Positions 13,786 to 20,991 of a stretch of 43,457 bases of DNA are shown piece after piece (positions within the stretch are counted from its first letter, which is position 1; the number at the start of each line of letters is the position of its first letter). This DNA is from a virus, in IMG/VR virus record IMGVR_UViG_3300027741_000123, positions 1 to 43,457 of that record; one strand, written 5' to 3'. Under the pieces are notes generated by a model. The model saw only the letters and a list, made by a program, of their open reading frames with translations, was not told where the DNA came from and made no database searches. A program made the position numbers and the translations under genes.

Positions 13786-14052
13786 TTGGATTTTCAAAAA
13801 CATGTTGTGTTCGATGCAAAGTACATTCTTCTTGATCAGCTTAGTGGTTTAATGACTGGTGCTGATTCGATTAATGATGTTGCTGAGATCATTGTGTTAA
13901 ATGATATTAATGAGATTGATGTGCTTGTTCCATCTGAATTGTTAGAGATGCGTATTTCTAAAGATTGGGATGACAAATATGTATATACTTGTACCGGTCT
14001 TGGAAACGTAGCCGCTAGTATTTGTTCGCTTGCTAATAACATAAAGATCTAG
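13786..14052 (+). CDS. Early protein of 88 residues, unknown
   Basis: No ATG is usable near the 5' end. TTG 13786 has AAGGAG about ten bases upstream, inside the end of the nuclease gene, so I take TTG. It has a helix-rich N-terminus (YILLDQLSGLMTGADS) and a strand-rich middle (EIIVLNDINEIDVLVP). There is no motif. Its stop codon begins the hairpin at 14050. Confidence 0.65.
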   Translation: MDFQKHVVFDAKYILLDQLSGLMTGADSINDVAEIIVLNDINEIDVLVPSELLEMRISKDWDDKYVYTCTGLGNVAASICSLANNIKI

Positions 14053-14127
14053 CCAATCAAAGAACCGCCTCTTTGATTTGGCTATCGCTGGGCTAGGGGT
14101 TCCGCCGCCCCTAGCCCAGCATTTTCT
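14050..14127 (+). terminator. Twin hairpin terminator
   Basis: The first hairpin pairs 14050-14063 with 14070-14084 (14 bp with one bulged T) and starts at the stop codon. The second is GCTGGGCTAGGGG (14087-14099) with CCCCTAGCCCAGC (14108-14120), a perfect 13 bp, followed by ATTTTCT. The second looks like a working intrinsic terminator separating the replication genes from the next block. Confidence 0.85.
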
Positions 14128-14138
14128 ATGGAGGGTTG

Positions 14139-14732
14139 ATGACTGCTGATGCTTCGAATATGTTGGAACGTATTGCACGTATCCAATCACGTTGTGTGGA
14201 TGAAGATGTTGTAGAAGAAGTTGTGAGTCCTATTAATGCACCAGAAGGTGGCTATGTGGACTTGGTGTTTGATGAGGGTAATTTGATTCGCATTGTCGAT
14301 GCTCGTAATAATAAAACCGAGATTGGCAATTGGTTAGATATTAATGGGAATCGTGTGTTACGTATCCCGTGGCCGGTGTTAGGTGATGTGCGTGCTAATA
14401 CTTTAGGTCGTACTCGTAACACGCAAAGCACTGAAAATGCTGCAGCTTTTATGCAGTTACCTAAGTCCGGTACTGCGCGCGCACAGGTTTTGTCTGCGTT
14501 TATTTTAGATTGGCGTAACAATGGTAATGGTTTGATCGATGAAGATGTAGCTGCTAGGTTACAGATGAATCTTTATACGGCTGCACCACGTAGAACCGAG
14601 CTTGTAAACATGGGTTGGTTGCGTGCGTCTGGCAATTATGGGCGAACTAAAATGAATAGTGAATCAATCAAGTGGGAATTGTCCGCTGAAGCTATTACAA
14701 AATTGAATCTTCCAGAGAGAAAGAATAAGTGA
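14139..14732 (+). CDS. Winged-helix DNA-binding protein candidate
   Basis: This 197-residue protein is called from ATG 14139 behind GGAGGG; TTG 14136 is too close to it. Residues 108-160 read as a winged helix: SGTARAQVLSAFI, then IDEDVAARLQ, then TAAPRRTELVNMGWLRASG, the usual recognition helix and wing spacing of MarR-like or phage wHTH domains. The N-terminal part is acidic. A regulatory or replication-initiation role is plausible. It is the first gene after a terminator, so it may have its own promoter, which I cannot see. Confidence 0.65.
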   Translation: MTADASNMLERIARIQSRCVDEDVVEEVVSPINAPEGGYVDLVFDEGNLIRIVDARNNKTEIGNWLDINGNRVLRIPWPVLGDVRANTLGRTRNTQSTENAAAFMQLPKSGTARAQVLSAFILDWRNNGNGLIDEDVAARLQMNLYTAAPRRTELVNMGWLRASGNYGRTKMNSESIKWELSAEAITKLNLPERKNK

Positions 14733-14738
14733 TACAAG

Positions 14739-15698
14739 ATGCGTTCTATAGTGCCAGTTAAAGATTTTGGTAGGCGTATGGTTGAGCATGGTCGTATTCG
14801 GCTTGGCGTTAAAGCCGGTAAAGCTATGAAATCAATTGATACATTTCGGTTTACGTCTGCTGATGAAACTGCTGTGCGTCAGTTAGCTGAACAGTTTGGT
14901 GGTGAAGCTCGTCCTTGGTCTGATCCTAAAGCTTCTCCTACTAATCAGTGGGAAGTGTTGTCGCAAGCGTCTGAGATTCCTGTGTGGATTATTCCGGGTG
15001 GGTTAGATGTAAACTATGAGATGTGGTCGGGTGGTGGTTGTGTTCGTCGATGTGATGGGATTGATTGTGAAACTTCGCAACGTAGTTTTGATGCTGATTA
15101 TGAGCCAGTTATGGTTCCTTGTATTTGTGGTAACAAAGGCAAGTTAGAGTGCCGTCCGTATACACGGTTGAATGTGATCATTCCGTCTATCCGGTTTGGT
15201 GGTTCGTGGCGTCTTGAATCTAAAGGTTGGAACGCTGCTGAAGAGTTGCCGGGTATGGCTGAGATGCTCGCGAATATTCAGGATGGTGGGCATTTGCGTG
15301 GACGTTTGCGTCTTGAGCATCGTCAGTCTCAAGGTGGTCGTCGTAAGTTTGTTGTGCCAACGCTTGCTATTGATGTGAGTGTTAATGAGATGTTGACTGG
15401 TAATGCTGATGTGCGTTCGCTGGTTAGTTCATCTGAGTCAGGCGGGGGCCAGACTCAGGTGGAGATTCCATCTGTGTCAAGTGATTTGAGACGCTCACTT
15501 GAGCAGGTGGAATCGCCTATTGATGACATCATTGACGCAGTTATTGTTGATGATTTTGATGAGCCTGTTGGTCAGATTTATAAGTTGCCTAACGCGCCGC
15601 GTTATGCTGTTGATCTTACTGATCGGCAGATTGATGGGCTTGTTGATGGTTCCGCTAAGTGGTCTGAAACAACTGAAGGTTTGGTTGTTAAAGCGTGA
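14739..15698 (+). CDS. phiC31 Gp3-like protein (RDF-type family)
   Basis: This 319-residue protein has the Gp3-like pattern: GRIRLGVKAGKAMKSIDTFRF at 18-38, QLAEQFGGEARPW, YEMWSGGGCVRRCDG at 93-107, further cysteines at 110, 128, 130 and 138 that probably bind zinc, RPYTRLNVIIPSI, WRLESKGWNAAEELPGMAE and RGRLRLEHRQ. In phiC31 this family is the recombination directionality factor for the serine integrase. Here no integrase exists, so a replication or early DNA role is more likely. The C-terminal 100 residues are an acidic extension. It begins at ATG 14739, six bases after the previous stop. Confidence 0.8.
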   Translation: MRSIVPVKDFGRRMVEHGRIRLGVKAGKAMKSIDTFRFTSADETAVRQLAEQFGGEARPWSDPKASPTNQWEVLSQASEIPVWIIPGGLDVNYEMWSGGGCVRRCDGIDCETSQRSFDADYEPVMVPCICGNKGKLECRPYTRLNVIIPSIRFGGSWRLESKGWNAAEELPGMAEMLANIQDGGHLRGRLRLEHRQSQGGRRKFVVPTLAIDVSVNEMLTGNADVRSLVSSSESGGGQTQVEIPSVSSDLRRSLEQVESPIDDIIDAVIVDDFDEPVGQIYKLPNAPRYAVDLTDRQIDGLVDGSAKWSETTEGLVVKA

Positions 15699-16015
15699 TT
15701 GAATCTAACCACACTAATCAGTGCCAATATTTTTATATTCGTGCATGGGCTAAGTTCCGTGGCACAAATGATCAAGAGTTAGATTGGCTGTTGCGTAAAG
15801 CACAAGTCACATTAGCCCCATGGGATTCTGTGTACCGGCATCCTCATGGTGTGTGGCAAACGTTTAGTAATGTGCGTAATGAAGAAACAAAAGTCAAAGT
15901 CCAAAAGATTTACACCAAAATTTTAGAGGATTGGTTTGAAGAAGGATCACAATTTCGATCTCCTTCACGCAACATGGGAAGCACACAAAACAATGTGCGT
16001 TCGATGTCGCAATAA
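15695..16015 (+). CDS. Early protein of 106 residues, unknown
   Basis: Starts at GTG 15695 in a GTGA overlap with the Gp3-like gene. It has a Trp/Arg-rich alpha/beta N-terminus (YFYIRAWAKFRGTNDQELDW) and a basic, Ser/Asn-rich tail. The last 80 bases are shared with the next gene in another frame. No family was recognised. Confidence 0.7.
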   Translation: MIESNHTNQCQYFYIRAWAKFRGTNDQELDWLLRKAQVTLAPWDSVYRHPHGVWQTFSNVRNEETKVKVQKIYTKILEDWFEEGSQFRSPSRNMGSTQNNVRSMSQ

Positions 16016-16094
16016 AAATGCTTGTTCTAAAGGTTTAGTGATGAGGGATGCTATGCTTCGTGCTATCCGAATTGCTCTAGCTTTGGAGAATTAA
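15936..16094 (+). CDS. Overlapping small CxxC protein
   Basis: A 52-residue frame from TTG 15936 (AGAGG six bases upstream) to TAA 16094. It reads FDLLHATWEAHKTMCVRCRN and then KNACSKGLVMRDAMLRAIR, a pattern I recall from small actinophage proteins: a helix, a three-cysteine knuckle (CVRC plus C30) and a basic helix. It overlaps the previous gene by 80 bases and the next by one (TAATG). The fluent coding pattern past 16015 and the coupled stop argue it is real. Confidence 0.65.
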   Translation: MKKDHNFDLLHATWEAHKTMCVRCRNKNACSKGLVMRDAMLRAIRIALALEN

Positions 16095-16288
16095 TGGGCA
16101 TCTATGATCATCCTTCTTACGCTAATCATGGTGGCGGTAAAGGTCCACGGACCAAAAAGCAGCGCCGGTTGCAACGTGAACAAGCAAGTGTTGATGCTTT
16201 AAAAGAAAAACTTGGGAAGATTGAGCGTGATGCTATTTGGCGTGAAGCTCAAGAGCCTACGTTGCATAGCATAAAATGGCGTCCTTGA
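16094..16288 (+). CDS. Small basic helical protein, unknown
   Basis: This 64-residue protein starts at ATG 16094, coupled by TAATG. The N-terminus is Gly/His/Tyr-rich; residues 18-52 form one long charged helix (KKQRRLQREQASVDALKEKL). Basic charge suggests nucleic-acid binding. No family was recognised. It ends four bases before tRNA-Gln. Confidence 0.7.
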   Translation: MGIYDHPSYANHGGGKGPRTKKQRRLQREQASVDALKEKLGKIERDAIWREAQEPTLHSIKWRP

Positions 16289-16291
16289 TTT

Positions 16292-16363
<72 letters not shown>

Positions 16364-16407
16364 CGTCGTCGTAACCCTGAATTAGACCAGTTCTTATTCA
16401 GGTTTTG

Positions 16408-16491
16408 GTCCGAATGGCGAAATTGGCAAACGCAAGGGACTTAAAATCCCTCACCTTGATAGGTTTGCGGGTTCAAGTCCCGCTTCGGACA
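16408..16491 (+). tRNA. tRNA-Leu (TAA)
   Basis: Acceptor GTCCGAA/TTCGGAC, anticodon arm GGGA-CTTAAAA-TCCC with anticodon TAA, a long variable arm (ACCTTGATAGGTT) as expected of class II tRNAs, T-loop GTTCAAGTC and discriminator A. It reads TTA. Confidence 0.94.
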
Positions 16492-16499
16492 CGACATAT

Positions 16500-16526
16500 C
16501 TACACAGATACTATGTAGCTGTGTAG
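16500..16526. promoter_or_regulatory. Inverted repeat, operator candidate
   Basis: CTACACAG (16500-16507) and CTGTGTAG (16519-16526) are perfect inverted 8-mers around an 11-bp centre that itself contains CTATGTAG. It stands about 50 bases before the VRR-NUC gene and just after the tRNAs. The symmetry and lack of a T-run fit a dimeric repressor site better than a terminator. Confidence 0.4.
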
Positions 16527-16577
16527 CAAATCCGCGATTTGGTAGCGTAGGTAAACGATAAACAGTAGCGTAGAAGT

Positions 16578-16913
16578 ATGCCTAATGAATTAGATTTTGC
16601 TGTTAAAGAAAAACAATTGCAACGCACAGTCGAACAAGTACTTACAACACTTGGGTTTCTGTGGTTCCATGATCGTTCGCTGCAGCACGCTACGGTTCGT
16701 TCTACCAACCCCGGATTTCCTGATATCTGTGCTGTGCATCCAGTGTCTGGAGTGTTGGTGTTTATCGAATTAAAATCTGAGCGTGGTCGTATGCGACCTG
16801 CACAGTTAGAGTGGAAAGCTGCGTTAGAGAAATCTAATGCAGTTTATATTGGTCCTGTTAAACCGTCAGAGTTGACTGAATTGATCATTGAATTGGAGGA
16901 GTTAATCGAATGA
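16578..16913 (+). CDS. VRR-NUC domain nuclease
   Basis: A 111-residue, single-domain PD-(D/E)XK nuclease of the VRR-NUC family, known from FAN1 and from stand-alone phage enzymes that cut branched DNA such as Holliday junctions. It shows GFPDI (46-50, catalytic D49), FIELKSERGRMRP (62-74, E64-x-K66) and QLEW (76-79). The product is about family minimum length and complete. It starts at ATG 16578 with only a weak upstream purine box. A role in resolving replication intermediates before packaging is inferred. Confidence 0.92.
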   Translation: MPNELDFAVKEKQLQRTVEQVLTTLGFLWFHDRSLQHATVRSTNPGFPDICAVHPVSGVLVFIELKSERGRMRPAQLEWKAALEKSNAVYIGPVKPSELTELIIELEELIE

Positions 16914-17194
16914 TTTGTAAGTTTTGTGGTGAGTACGTAGAGCCTGAAGAAGAATCACGTATGTGCCATGAGAACAATGGTGGTCCTCATGAAAAACGTG
17001 GGCGGGGTCGTCCTCGTAAAGTTGTTAAACCCGCATCGTGGGATGAAGTTCAACCTAAAACTATTGTTCGTGTAGCAAATGAACGTGGTGATTTTTCGTT
17101 TTTTAAATTGGCTGATGAAGGCAAATCGGTTACAGTGTGGAGTCCAAGTACCGGTATGCGTACTTTTGCAATTGAAAGAGTGACTGTTAAATGA
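16910..17194 (+). CDS. Zinc-knuckle and AT-hook protein
   Basis: This 94-residue protein overlaps the nuclease stop as ATGA. The N-terminus has CKFCG at 3-7 and a later C/H pair (MCHENNGGPH) that together could bind zinc. Residues 29-37 read KRGRGRPRK, a classical AT-hook that binds the minor groove of AT-rich DNA. The C-terminal half is a small beta domain. Given the A/T-rich late genes, it may regulate or organise them (inference). Confidence 0.75.
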   Translation: MICKFCGEYVEPEEESRMCHENNGGPHEKRGRGRPRKVVKPASWDEVQPKTIVRVANERGDFSFFKLADEGKSVTVWSPSTGMRTFAIERVTVK

Positions 17195-17364
17195 TGCCGC
17201 ATCCTTCTATCACTGAGTTTGAGACAGATGAACTTGTGGCTGTGTGGATGCCACGCAAAACAGTTGAACGTTGGGCAGACGTACAACGCCCTCAAATCTT
17301 GCCACGCCAACGTGAAATCACTGTGTATGCATGTCGTGTTGCGTTAGCAGATGATTTAACGTGA
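17191..17364 (+). CDS. Small protein of 57 residues, unknown
   Basis: Starts at ATG 17191 (ATGA overlap; a second ATG at 17194 is possible). It has an acidic N-terminus, the segment LVAVWMPRKTVERWADVQRP, then a basic strand. It ends in a GTGA overlap with the HTH gene. No family was recognised. Confidence 0.65.
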   Translation: MMPHPSITEFETDELVAVWMPRKTVERWADVQRPQILPRQREITVYACRVALADDLT

Positions 17365-17603
17365 ACGGACCAACTCTTACATTTGCACCAGTGATTGAAC
17401 GTGTAAGCTGGCAATCCGGTATTGATGCTAAATCAATTACATGTCAAGACATCGCGTTGGCCGTAGGTTATTCAGCGCGAACAGTTCAACGCTGGGTTAA
17501 ACGCAACAAAATCAATTGGAAATACGCTGACCGTGTTGCCGTCAATCTTGGATGGCACCCATGTGTTTTGTGGCCCACAGAATGGAATGATCTTATTGAG
17601 TGA
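17361..17603 (+). CDS. Helix-turn-helix DNA-binding protein
   Basis: This 80-residue protein starts at GTG 17361 (GTGA coupling). Residues 28-50 form an HTH (CQDIALAVGYSARTVQRWVK) with the recognition helix SARTVQRWV, similar to phage Cro-like or replication-adaptor proteins. A small early regulator near the end of the rightward operon fits. Its target is unknown; the inverted repeat at 16500-16526 is a candidate. Confidence 0.75.
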   Translation: MNGPTLTFAPVIERVSWQSGIDAKSITCQDIALAVGYSARTVQRWVKRNKINWKYADRVAVNLGWHPCVLWPTEWNDLIE

Positions 17604-17784
17604 TGGCAGTCGTAAACTGCAATTAGAATTGACTGAAGCACAGTTTGATGTGTTCTTAGCCGCTATGGAATTTGCTCATGATGAATGGAAAAAACATGAT
17701 TATCGTAAACGATCTGATGTCCATACTTTGCAACGAGCAAGGAGTAGATTGTTGACTGCGTGGAGCAAAGCCCCCCGTTACTAA
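17587..17784 (+). CDS. Last rightward gene; small helical protein
   Basis: This 65-residue protein is called from ATG 17587; TTG 17596, nearer the preceding stop, is also possible. It contains LQLELTEAQFDVFLAAMEFA and a basic C-terminal helix. No family was recognised. Its TAA at 17782-17784 directly touches the stop of the convergent gene. Confidence 0.65.
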   Translation: MILLSDGSRKLQLELTEAQFDVFLAAMEFAHDEWKKHDYRKRSDVHTLQRARSRLLTAWSKAPRY

Positions 17785-18090
17785 CTATTTGGTTTTGCCT
17801 TTGTTGCGTTTAGAAATAGCCGCAGCTTTACTTTTAGCATCAGCCTTAGATGATGCACCCCAAGCATTTAACGATAAAAGTAAACGAGTGGGTTCTCCGT
17901 TTGGTTTACGTTCTGGTCCGGGCATGTTGCCCATGCGAGCGAGGAAACTGGCGCGACGCGGGTTGTCTCCTGACTTAACGGGAGTTTTTAATGTGCCGCC
18001 AGTTTGTTTTTTGTAAGACGCCCGACCTTTTGCGTTGAGTCCACCCGCTGGGTTCTTGCCTTCTTTGCGTTGCCATGCTGCACTAGCCAT
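17785..18090 (-). CDS. DUF6321-like basic protein
   Basis: This 101-residue Lys/Arg/Ala-rich protein begins ASAAWQRKEGKNPAGGLNAK and contains SYKKQTGGTLKTPVKSGDNP and RRASFLARMGNMPGPE, a pattern I associate with the DUF6321 family found in many phages (name from memory, no search). Strong positive charge suggests nucleic-acid binding, but the role is unknown. It starts at ATG 18090, in a TAATG overlap. It is the last gene of the leftward array. Confidence 0.8.
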   Translation of the reverse strand: MASAAWQRKEGKNPAGGLNAKGRASYKKQTGGTLKTPVKSGDNPRRASFLARMGNMPGPERKPNGEPTRLLLSLNAWGASSKADAKSKAAAISKRNKGKTK

Positions 18091-18254
18091 TAACGTTTTC
18101 CTTTTTTACGAGACGCTGCCATATTGTCTACAAGGTTTGGGTATGGGCGGTCTGCTTTTGCTGCAGCTTTTTTAGCTGAAGCTTTTTGTGTTGATGAGAG
18201 TGGTTTGCTTTTCTTTTTTGGGTCAGGTTTATCCCAAACTTTTTTGGCGACCAT
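18090..18254 (-). CDS. Small Lys-rich protein
   Basis: This 54-residue protein runs from ATG 18254 to TAA 18090. Its composition is Lys/Ala/Pro/Ser (KKVWDKPDPKKKSKPLSST, SAKKAAAKADR, SRKKGKR), like the adjacent basic protein and the H1-like gene at 4297. It is coupled downstream by TAATG. It is probably a disordered nucleic-acid-binding peptide. Confidence 0.7.
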   Translation of the reverse strand: MVAKKVWDKPDPKKKSKPLSSTQKASAKKAAAKADRPYPNLVDNMAASRKKGKR

Positions 18255-18256
18255 GA

Positions 18257-18502
18257 TTATTTTTTGAATGATCCGGATGTAGGGTCACCGACTTGTGTTG
18301 CACCAAGTGAAAACAACAAACACAAAACGATTGCAACGATTGCGCCCTTCAATGGTTCGACTGAAAGTAGTGCATCAAAGTTTGCACCGGTGGCAATCCA
18401 GCCTGCTGCATAGCCCTGAGACGCTGTTCTAATAAGCCGGTCTAAAAGGTCTTGCCACCAGTCACGGTTTTCAAAGGCTTTAATTAAGTTGATCGTAGGC
18501 AT
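18257..18502 (-). CDS. Holin, r1t-like
   Basis: This 81-residue membrane protein matches the layout of phage r1t-type holins: a soluble amphipathic start (WWQDLLDRLIRTASQGYAAG), a first hydrophobic stretch through about residue 43, and a clear transmembrane segment GAIVAIVLCLLFSLGA near 53-68, ending in a short polar tail. Holins form the lesion that releases the endolysin. ATG 18502 follows GAGGAG. It overlaps the previous gene by 23 bases. Four genes separate it from the amidase. Confidence 0.8.
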   Translation of the reverse strand: MPTINLIKAFENRDWWQDLLDRLIRTASQGYAAGWIATGANFDALLSVEPLKGAIVAIVLCLLFSLGATQVGDPTSGSFKK

Positions 18503-18809
18503 TGTTTTTTTGCTCCTCTATAGAGGTGACAGCCCAGTAACAATCACCATAACCAGCGAGATCAACAAGGCTGTCACGAAATTCTTTAGGTTTCTTCTTC
18601 TTAAGTTTAGCATTTCCCAATCGCGAAAGTTTAACGGCCATCATAAATAGCACGCCTTCTGACGCACTTAGTTTAATACCGGACAATTCGTTAAAGATTC
18701 TAACAGTCCGAGAGTAATCGATATAGGGGTGATCGTAAGCTTCACCTCGATTACCGAATACTAAATGATGTGCTTCGGTTGATGTTGATTCTTTTTGCCA
18801 ATCATTCAT
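18480..18809 (-). CDS. DUF6378-like protein
   Basis: This 109-residue protein is called from ATG 18809, close to the previous stop; TTG 18815 is an alternative. It shows RGEAYDHPYIDYSRT, SEGVLFMMAVKLSRLGN and KEFRDSLVDLAGYGDCYWAV, the pattern of the DUF6378 family common in phages. The all-helical layout recalls MazG-type nucleotide hydrolases, but I do not see a full metal motif, so the reaction is unknown. It sits between a metallophosphoesterase and the holin. Confidence 0.8.
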   Translation of the reverse strand: MNDWQKESTSTEAHHLVFGNRGEAYDHPYIDYSRTVRIFNELSGIKLSASEGVLFMMAVKLSRLGNAKLKKKKPKEFRDSLVDLAGYGDCYWAVTSIEEQKNNAYDQLN

Positions 18810-18811
18810 AT

Positions 18812-19645
18812 TCAAAAGAAATACTTTCTTGCTAGAAATTTGTCTAATGTCATGCCTTCGTATTTACGGCACAGGTAGGACAATGAAACAAACATTGGAT
18901 CGTAAGCCCCATCAGATACTTCATGTTTAACAATGATGCCGCGCCAATGCGCATTGCCTTGCCAGCCTTTGTAATCTTCATCATGCAAATAAGCCGCGCC
19001 AGCCACTAAACCACATTGTTGCTGACCATTAGATAAGAACCGTACAGCATAATCCAATGTTTGTTGATGTCCCATAGTAAAAGAGTGACCTATTTTTGAA
19101 AGCCGAGTAGCTGCTGTGCCACCGTATGGTCTGCCGGTCATGGGCGCAGCCCAATAATGGGCGTAATGGATGCCATCAATTTCTACTGGTTTGAGAAATG
19201 GATGTACGTTCCAATCATGTGCTTTGTAATTCAAATCGTCAGTGCTGATTGTTCCATCTAGTTTAGGGTCATCGTTTGTAGCTCGGTTGATGCGGTCTTC
19301 GTGATTGCCGAGTAGCAGATGTCGTTCAGGTAAGTATTGTGCGTGCTTGTGGGTTCTAGCTCGCTCGTTATATGACTCTAGAGGAGCGCAAAGAATATCA
19401 AAAGCTTCATTTGCAGCTTCGATATCTGCTTTGTATCTCCGACCTTCAAATGTTTTTTTACCAACGTCATAGCTACTAAGACTTTCCATGTCTGCATGAT
19501 CGCCAAGATGCACGATCACATCAGGTTTTTTGTCAATGATGTATTGGCCGATCCAATGCAAATGATCAGTTGGTACGTTTGGTTTTGCTTGTGTGTCGGG
19601 GATAATGAGATGTGTGCGGCCTATTAAGGCGTCTTCCGTTTCCAT
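18812..19645 (-). CDS. Calcineurin-like metallophosphoesterase
   Basis: This 277-residue protein carries the metal-binding motifs of the family: D17 (IPDTQ), GDHAD at 48-52, GNHEDR at 113-118, and histidines in HYAHYW and GHSFTMGHQQ. Substrates could be DNA ends, nucleotides or phosphorylated envelope components. Its place inside the lysis block, right after the amidase and a membrane protein, hints at an envelope or late role, though such genes are found throughout phages. The start ATG 19645 follows GGAGG and overlaps the previous stop. Confidence 0.92.
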   Translation of the reverse strand: METEDALIGRTHLIIPDTQAKPNVPTDHLHWIGQYIIDKKPDVIVHLGDHADMESLSSYDVGKKTFEGRRYKADIEAANEAFDILCAPLESYNERARTHKHAQYLPERHLLLGNHEDRINRATNDDPKLDGTISTDDLNYKAHDWNVHPFLKPVEIDGIHYAHYWAAPMTGRPYGGTAATRLSKIGHSFTMGHQQTLDYAVRFLSNGQQQCGLVAGAAYLHDEDYKGWQGNAHWRGIIVKHEVSDGAYDPMFVSLSYLCRKYEGMTLDKFLARKYFF

Positions 19646-19929
19646 ATACCCCTCCGGTTATGCCATTCAAAGTGTTCGTTTACCCGTGAGTTTACATCTT
19701 CAATATTATTTTTTACGCGATCAACTTGATAATTGACATGATCAATTTTGTTTTCAATTGATTCCAATTTAACAGCGTTCATGCCATGTTCTTCTGTGTT
19801 CAGTTTACGTGTCTTCCGGGCTTGCCAAATAACACCGGCCAAAGCCAGACCACCAGTGATAACTGCACTAATGATCTGGCTTACGTCAGCCGCTAAAACA
19901 ACTGGAGTCACGCAACTAACTTCTGCCAT
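19624..19929 (-). CDS. One-TM coiled-coil protein, DUF2746-like
   Basis: This 101-residue protein has one N-terminal membrane helix (VSQIISAVITGGLALAGVIW, about 16-35), a basic stop-transfer (ARKTRK), and a coiled coil with heptads through IENKIDHVNYQVDRVKNNIE. It resembles DUF2746 proteins located next to actinophage lysins. A second holin or pinholin-like role, or a membrane anchor for lysis proteins, is inferred. The start overlaps the amidase gene by 22 bases. Confidence 0.75.
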   Translation of the reverse strand: MAEVSCVTPVVLAADVSQIISAVITGGLALAGVIWQARKTRKLNTEEHGMNAVKLESIENKIDHVNYQVDRVKNNIEDVNSRVNEHFEWHNRRGIWKRKTP

Positions 19930-20957
19930 GTTTGTGTGCCGATAATCCCATCGACCGACAAACCATTAGATGCTTGAAAATTTCGTACAGCAGCAGCAGT
20001 CAATGGACCAAATACACCATCAGCTACAACAGGAAAGTTCTTTAGATTCAAAGCAATCTGTGCCATTGATACAGCACCACCCTCACTGCCGGATGAAAGC
20101 ACTTGGCTTTGCGCATCCGCTAAGGCATGAAGAAACTCGTCGCCCTCACCGGATGGTGCTGGATGATTTTGAGCAGCGATCCAATCAAAGAATTGTCTAG
20201 TTGCTTCTTCTGTTCGTGGCCCCCAAATTCCGTCTGCAGGGATTTGCAGGTTCCGTTGCCAAGAAGTAACCCCAGAGGCTGTTAGAGGACCATATACGCC
20301 GTCCTGAGGAACTCCTACAACCTTCTGGATATCTTTGACTTTCCGCCCTGTCGAACCCAACCCATAGAAAACACCTGACACAACCGGAGGTGTGGGGAAT
20401 GGGGTCGTTCCCACAGAAGAATCAATTGCGTTAAATAATTTATCCCACGGATAATCAGGTCCGGGATCAGTATGACCACCCGGAACAAACGCAAAACTAA
20501 TCTCCCGATGAGAAGTAATCCCTCGCAACTCACCGCCACGCAAAGCATTAGCATTTAAAAAGCGTACCGGAATATCGTAACGATCACACAAAGCACGAAC
20601 CAATGGACCAACTTGAGTCTCAATCATTTGTGTTGAGTAACCATCAGCCCAACCCTCTACACCTTGAGAAGCATAACCAGCTTGCTCAATGCCAATACCA
20701 CAATCATTAGTAGGTGTATGTGCCGTATGCCATGCAGTGTCATCAGGGTCTACAGAACAAACAATAGAATCGTTATCACAACAATAATGCGCTGAAGCTT
20801 GTGGCGCATTAGGTCCAGCAAAATATCCGGCACAGTTCTCAGCAGTAGTCGAATATTCGCCTGCTTCCATATCGTGAATAACAATAAGAGTCGGTGCTGT
20901 GCGCCGACCATTACTAAAATTCACTGCTGGCAAATAAGGGATTGATTCAAGGTTCAT
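19908..20957 (-). CDS. Endolysin: N-acetylmuramoyl-L-alanine amidase with two PG-binding domains
   Basis: This 349-residue Amidase_2 enzyme cleaves the bond between muramic acid and the peptide stem. The catalytic domain at about 20-180 shows VIHDMEAGE (H28), ASAHYCCDNDSIVCSVD, NDCGIGIEQAG, TSHREIS (H150) and the zinc motif GHTDPGPDYPWD (H162, D164). Two PG_binding_1 repeats follow, at about 200-260 and 285-346, each with the DG-x-(Y/W/F)GP-x-T motif. No signal peptide is present, so release depends on the holin. ATG 20957 follows AAAGGA. The domain set is common in phages of Actinobacteria. Confidence 0.96.
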   Translation of the reverse strand: MNLESIPYLPAVNFSNGRRTAPTLIVIHDMEAGEYSTTAENCAGYFAGPNAPQASAHYCCDNDSIVCSVDPDDTAWHTAHTPTNDCGIGIEQAGYASQGVEGWADGYSTQMIETQVGPLVRALCDRYDIPVRFLNANALRGGELRGITSHREISFAFVPGGHTDPGPDYPWDKLFNAIDSSVGTTPFPTPPVVSGVFYGLGSTGRKVKDIQKVVGVPQDGVYGPLTASGVTSWQRNLQIPADGIWGPRTEEATRQFFDWIAAQNHPAPSGEGDEFLHALADAQSQVLSSGSEGGAVSMAQIALNLKNFPVVADGVFGPLTAAAVRNFQASNGLSVDGIIGTQTWQKLVA

Positions 20958-20991
20958 TGTTAAATTCCTTTCTAACTATATGATACACAAA

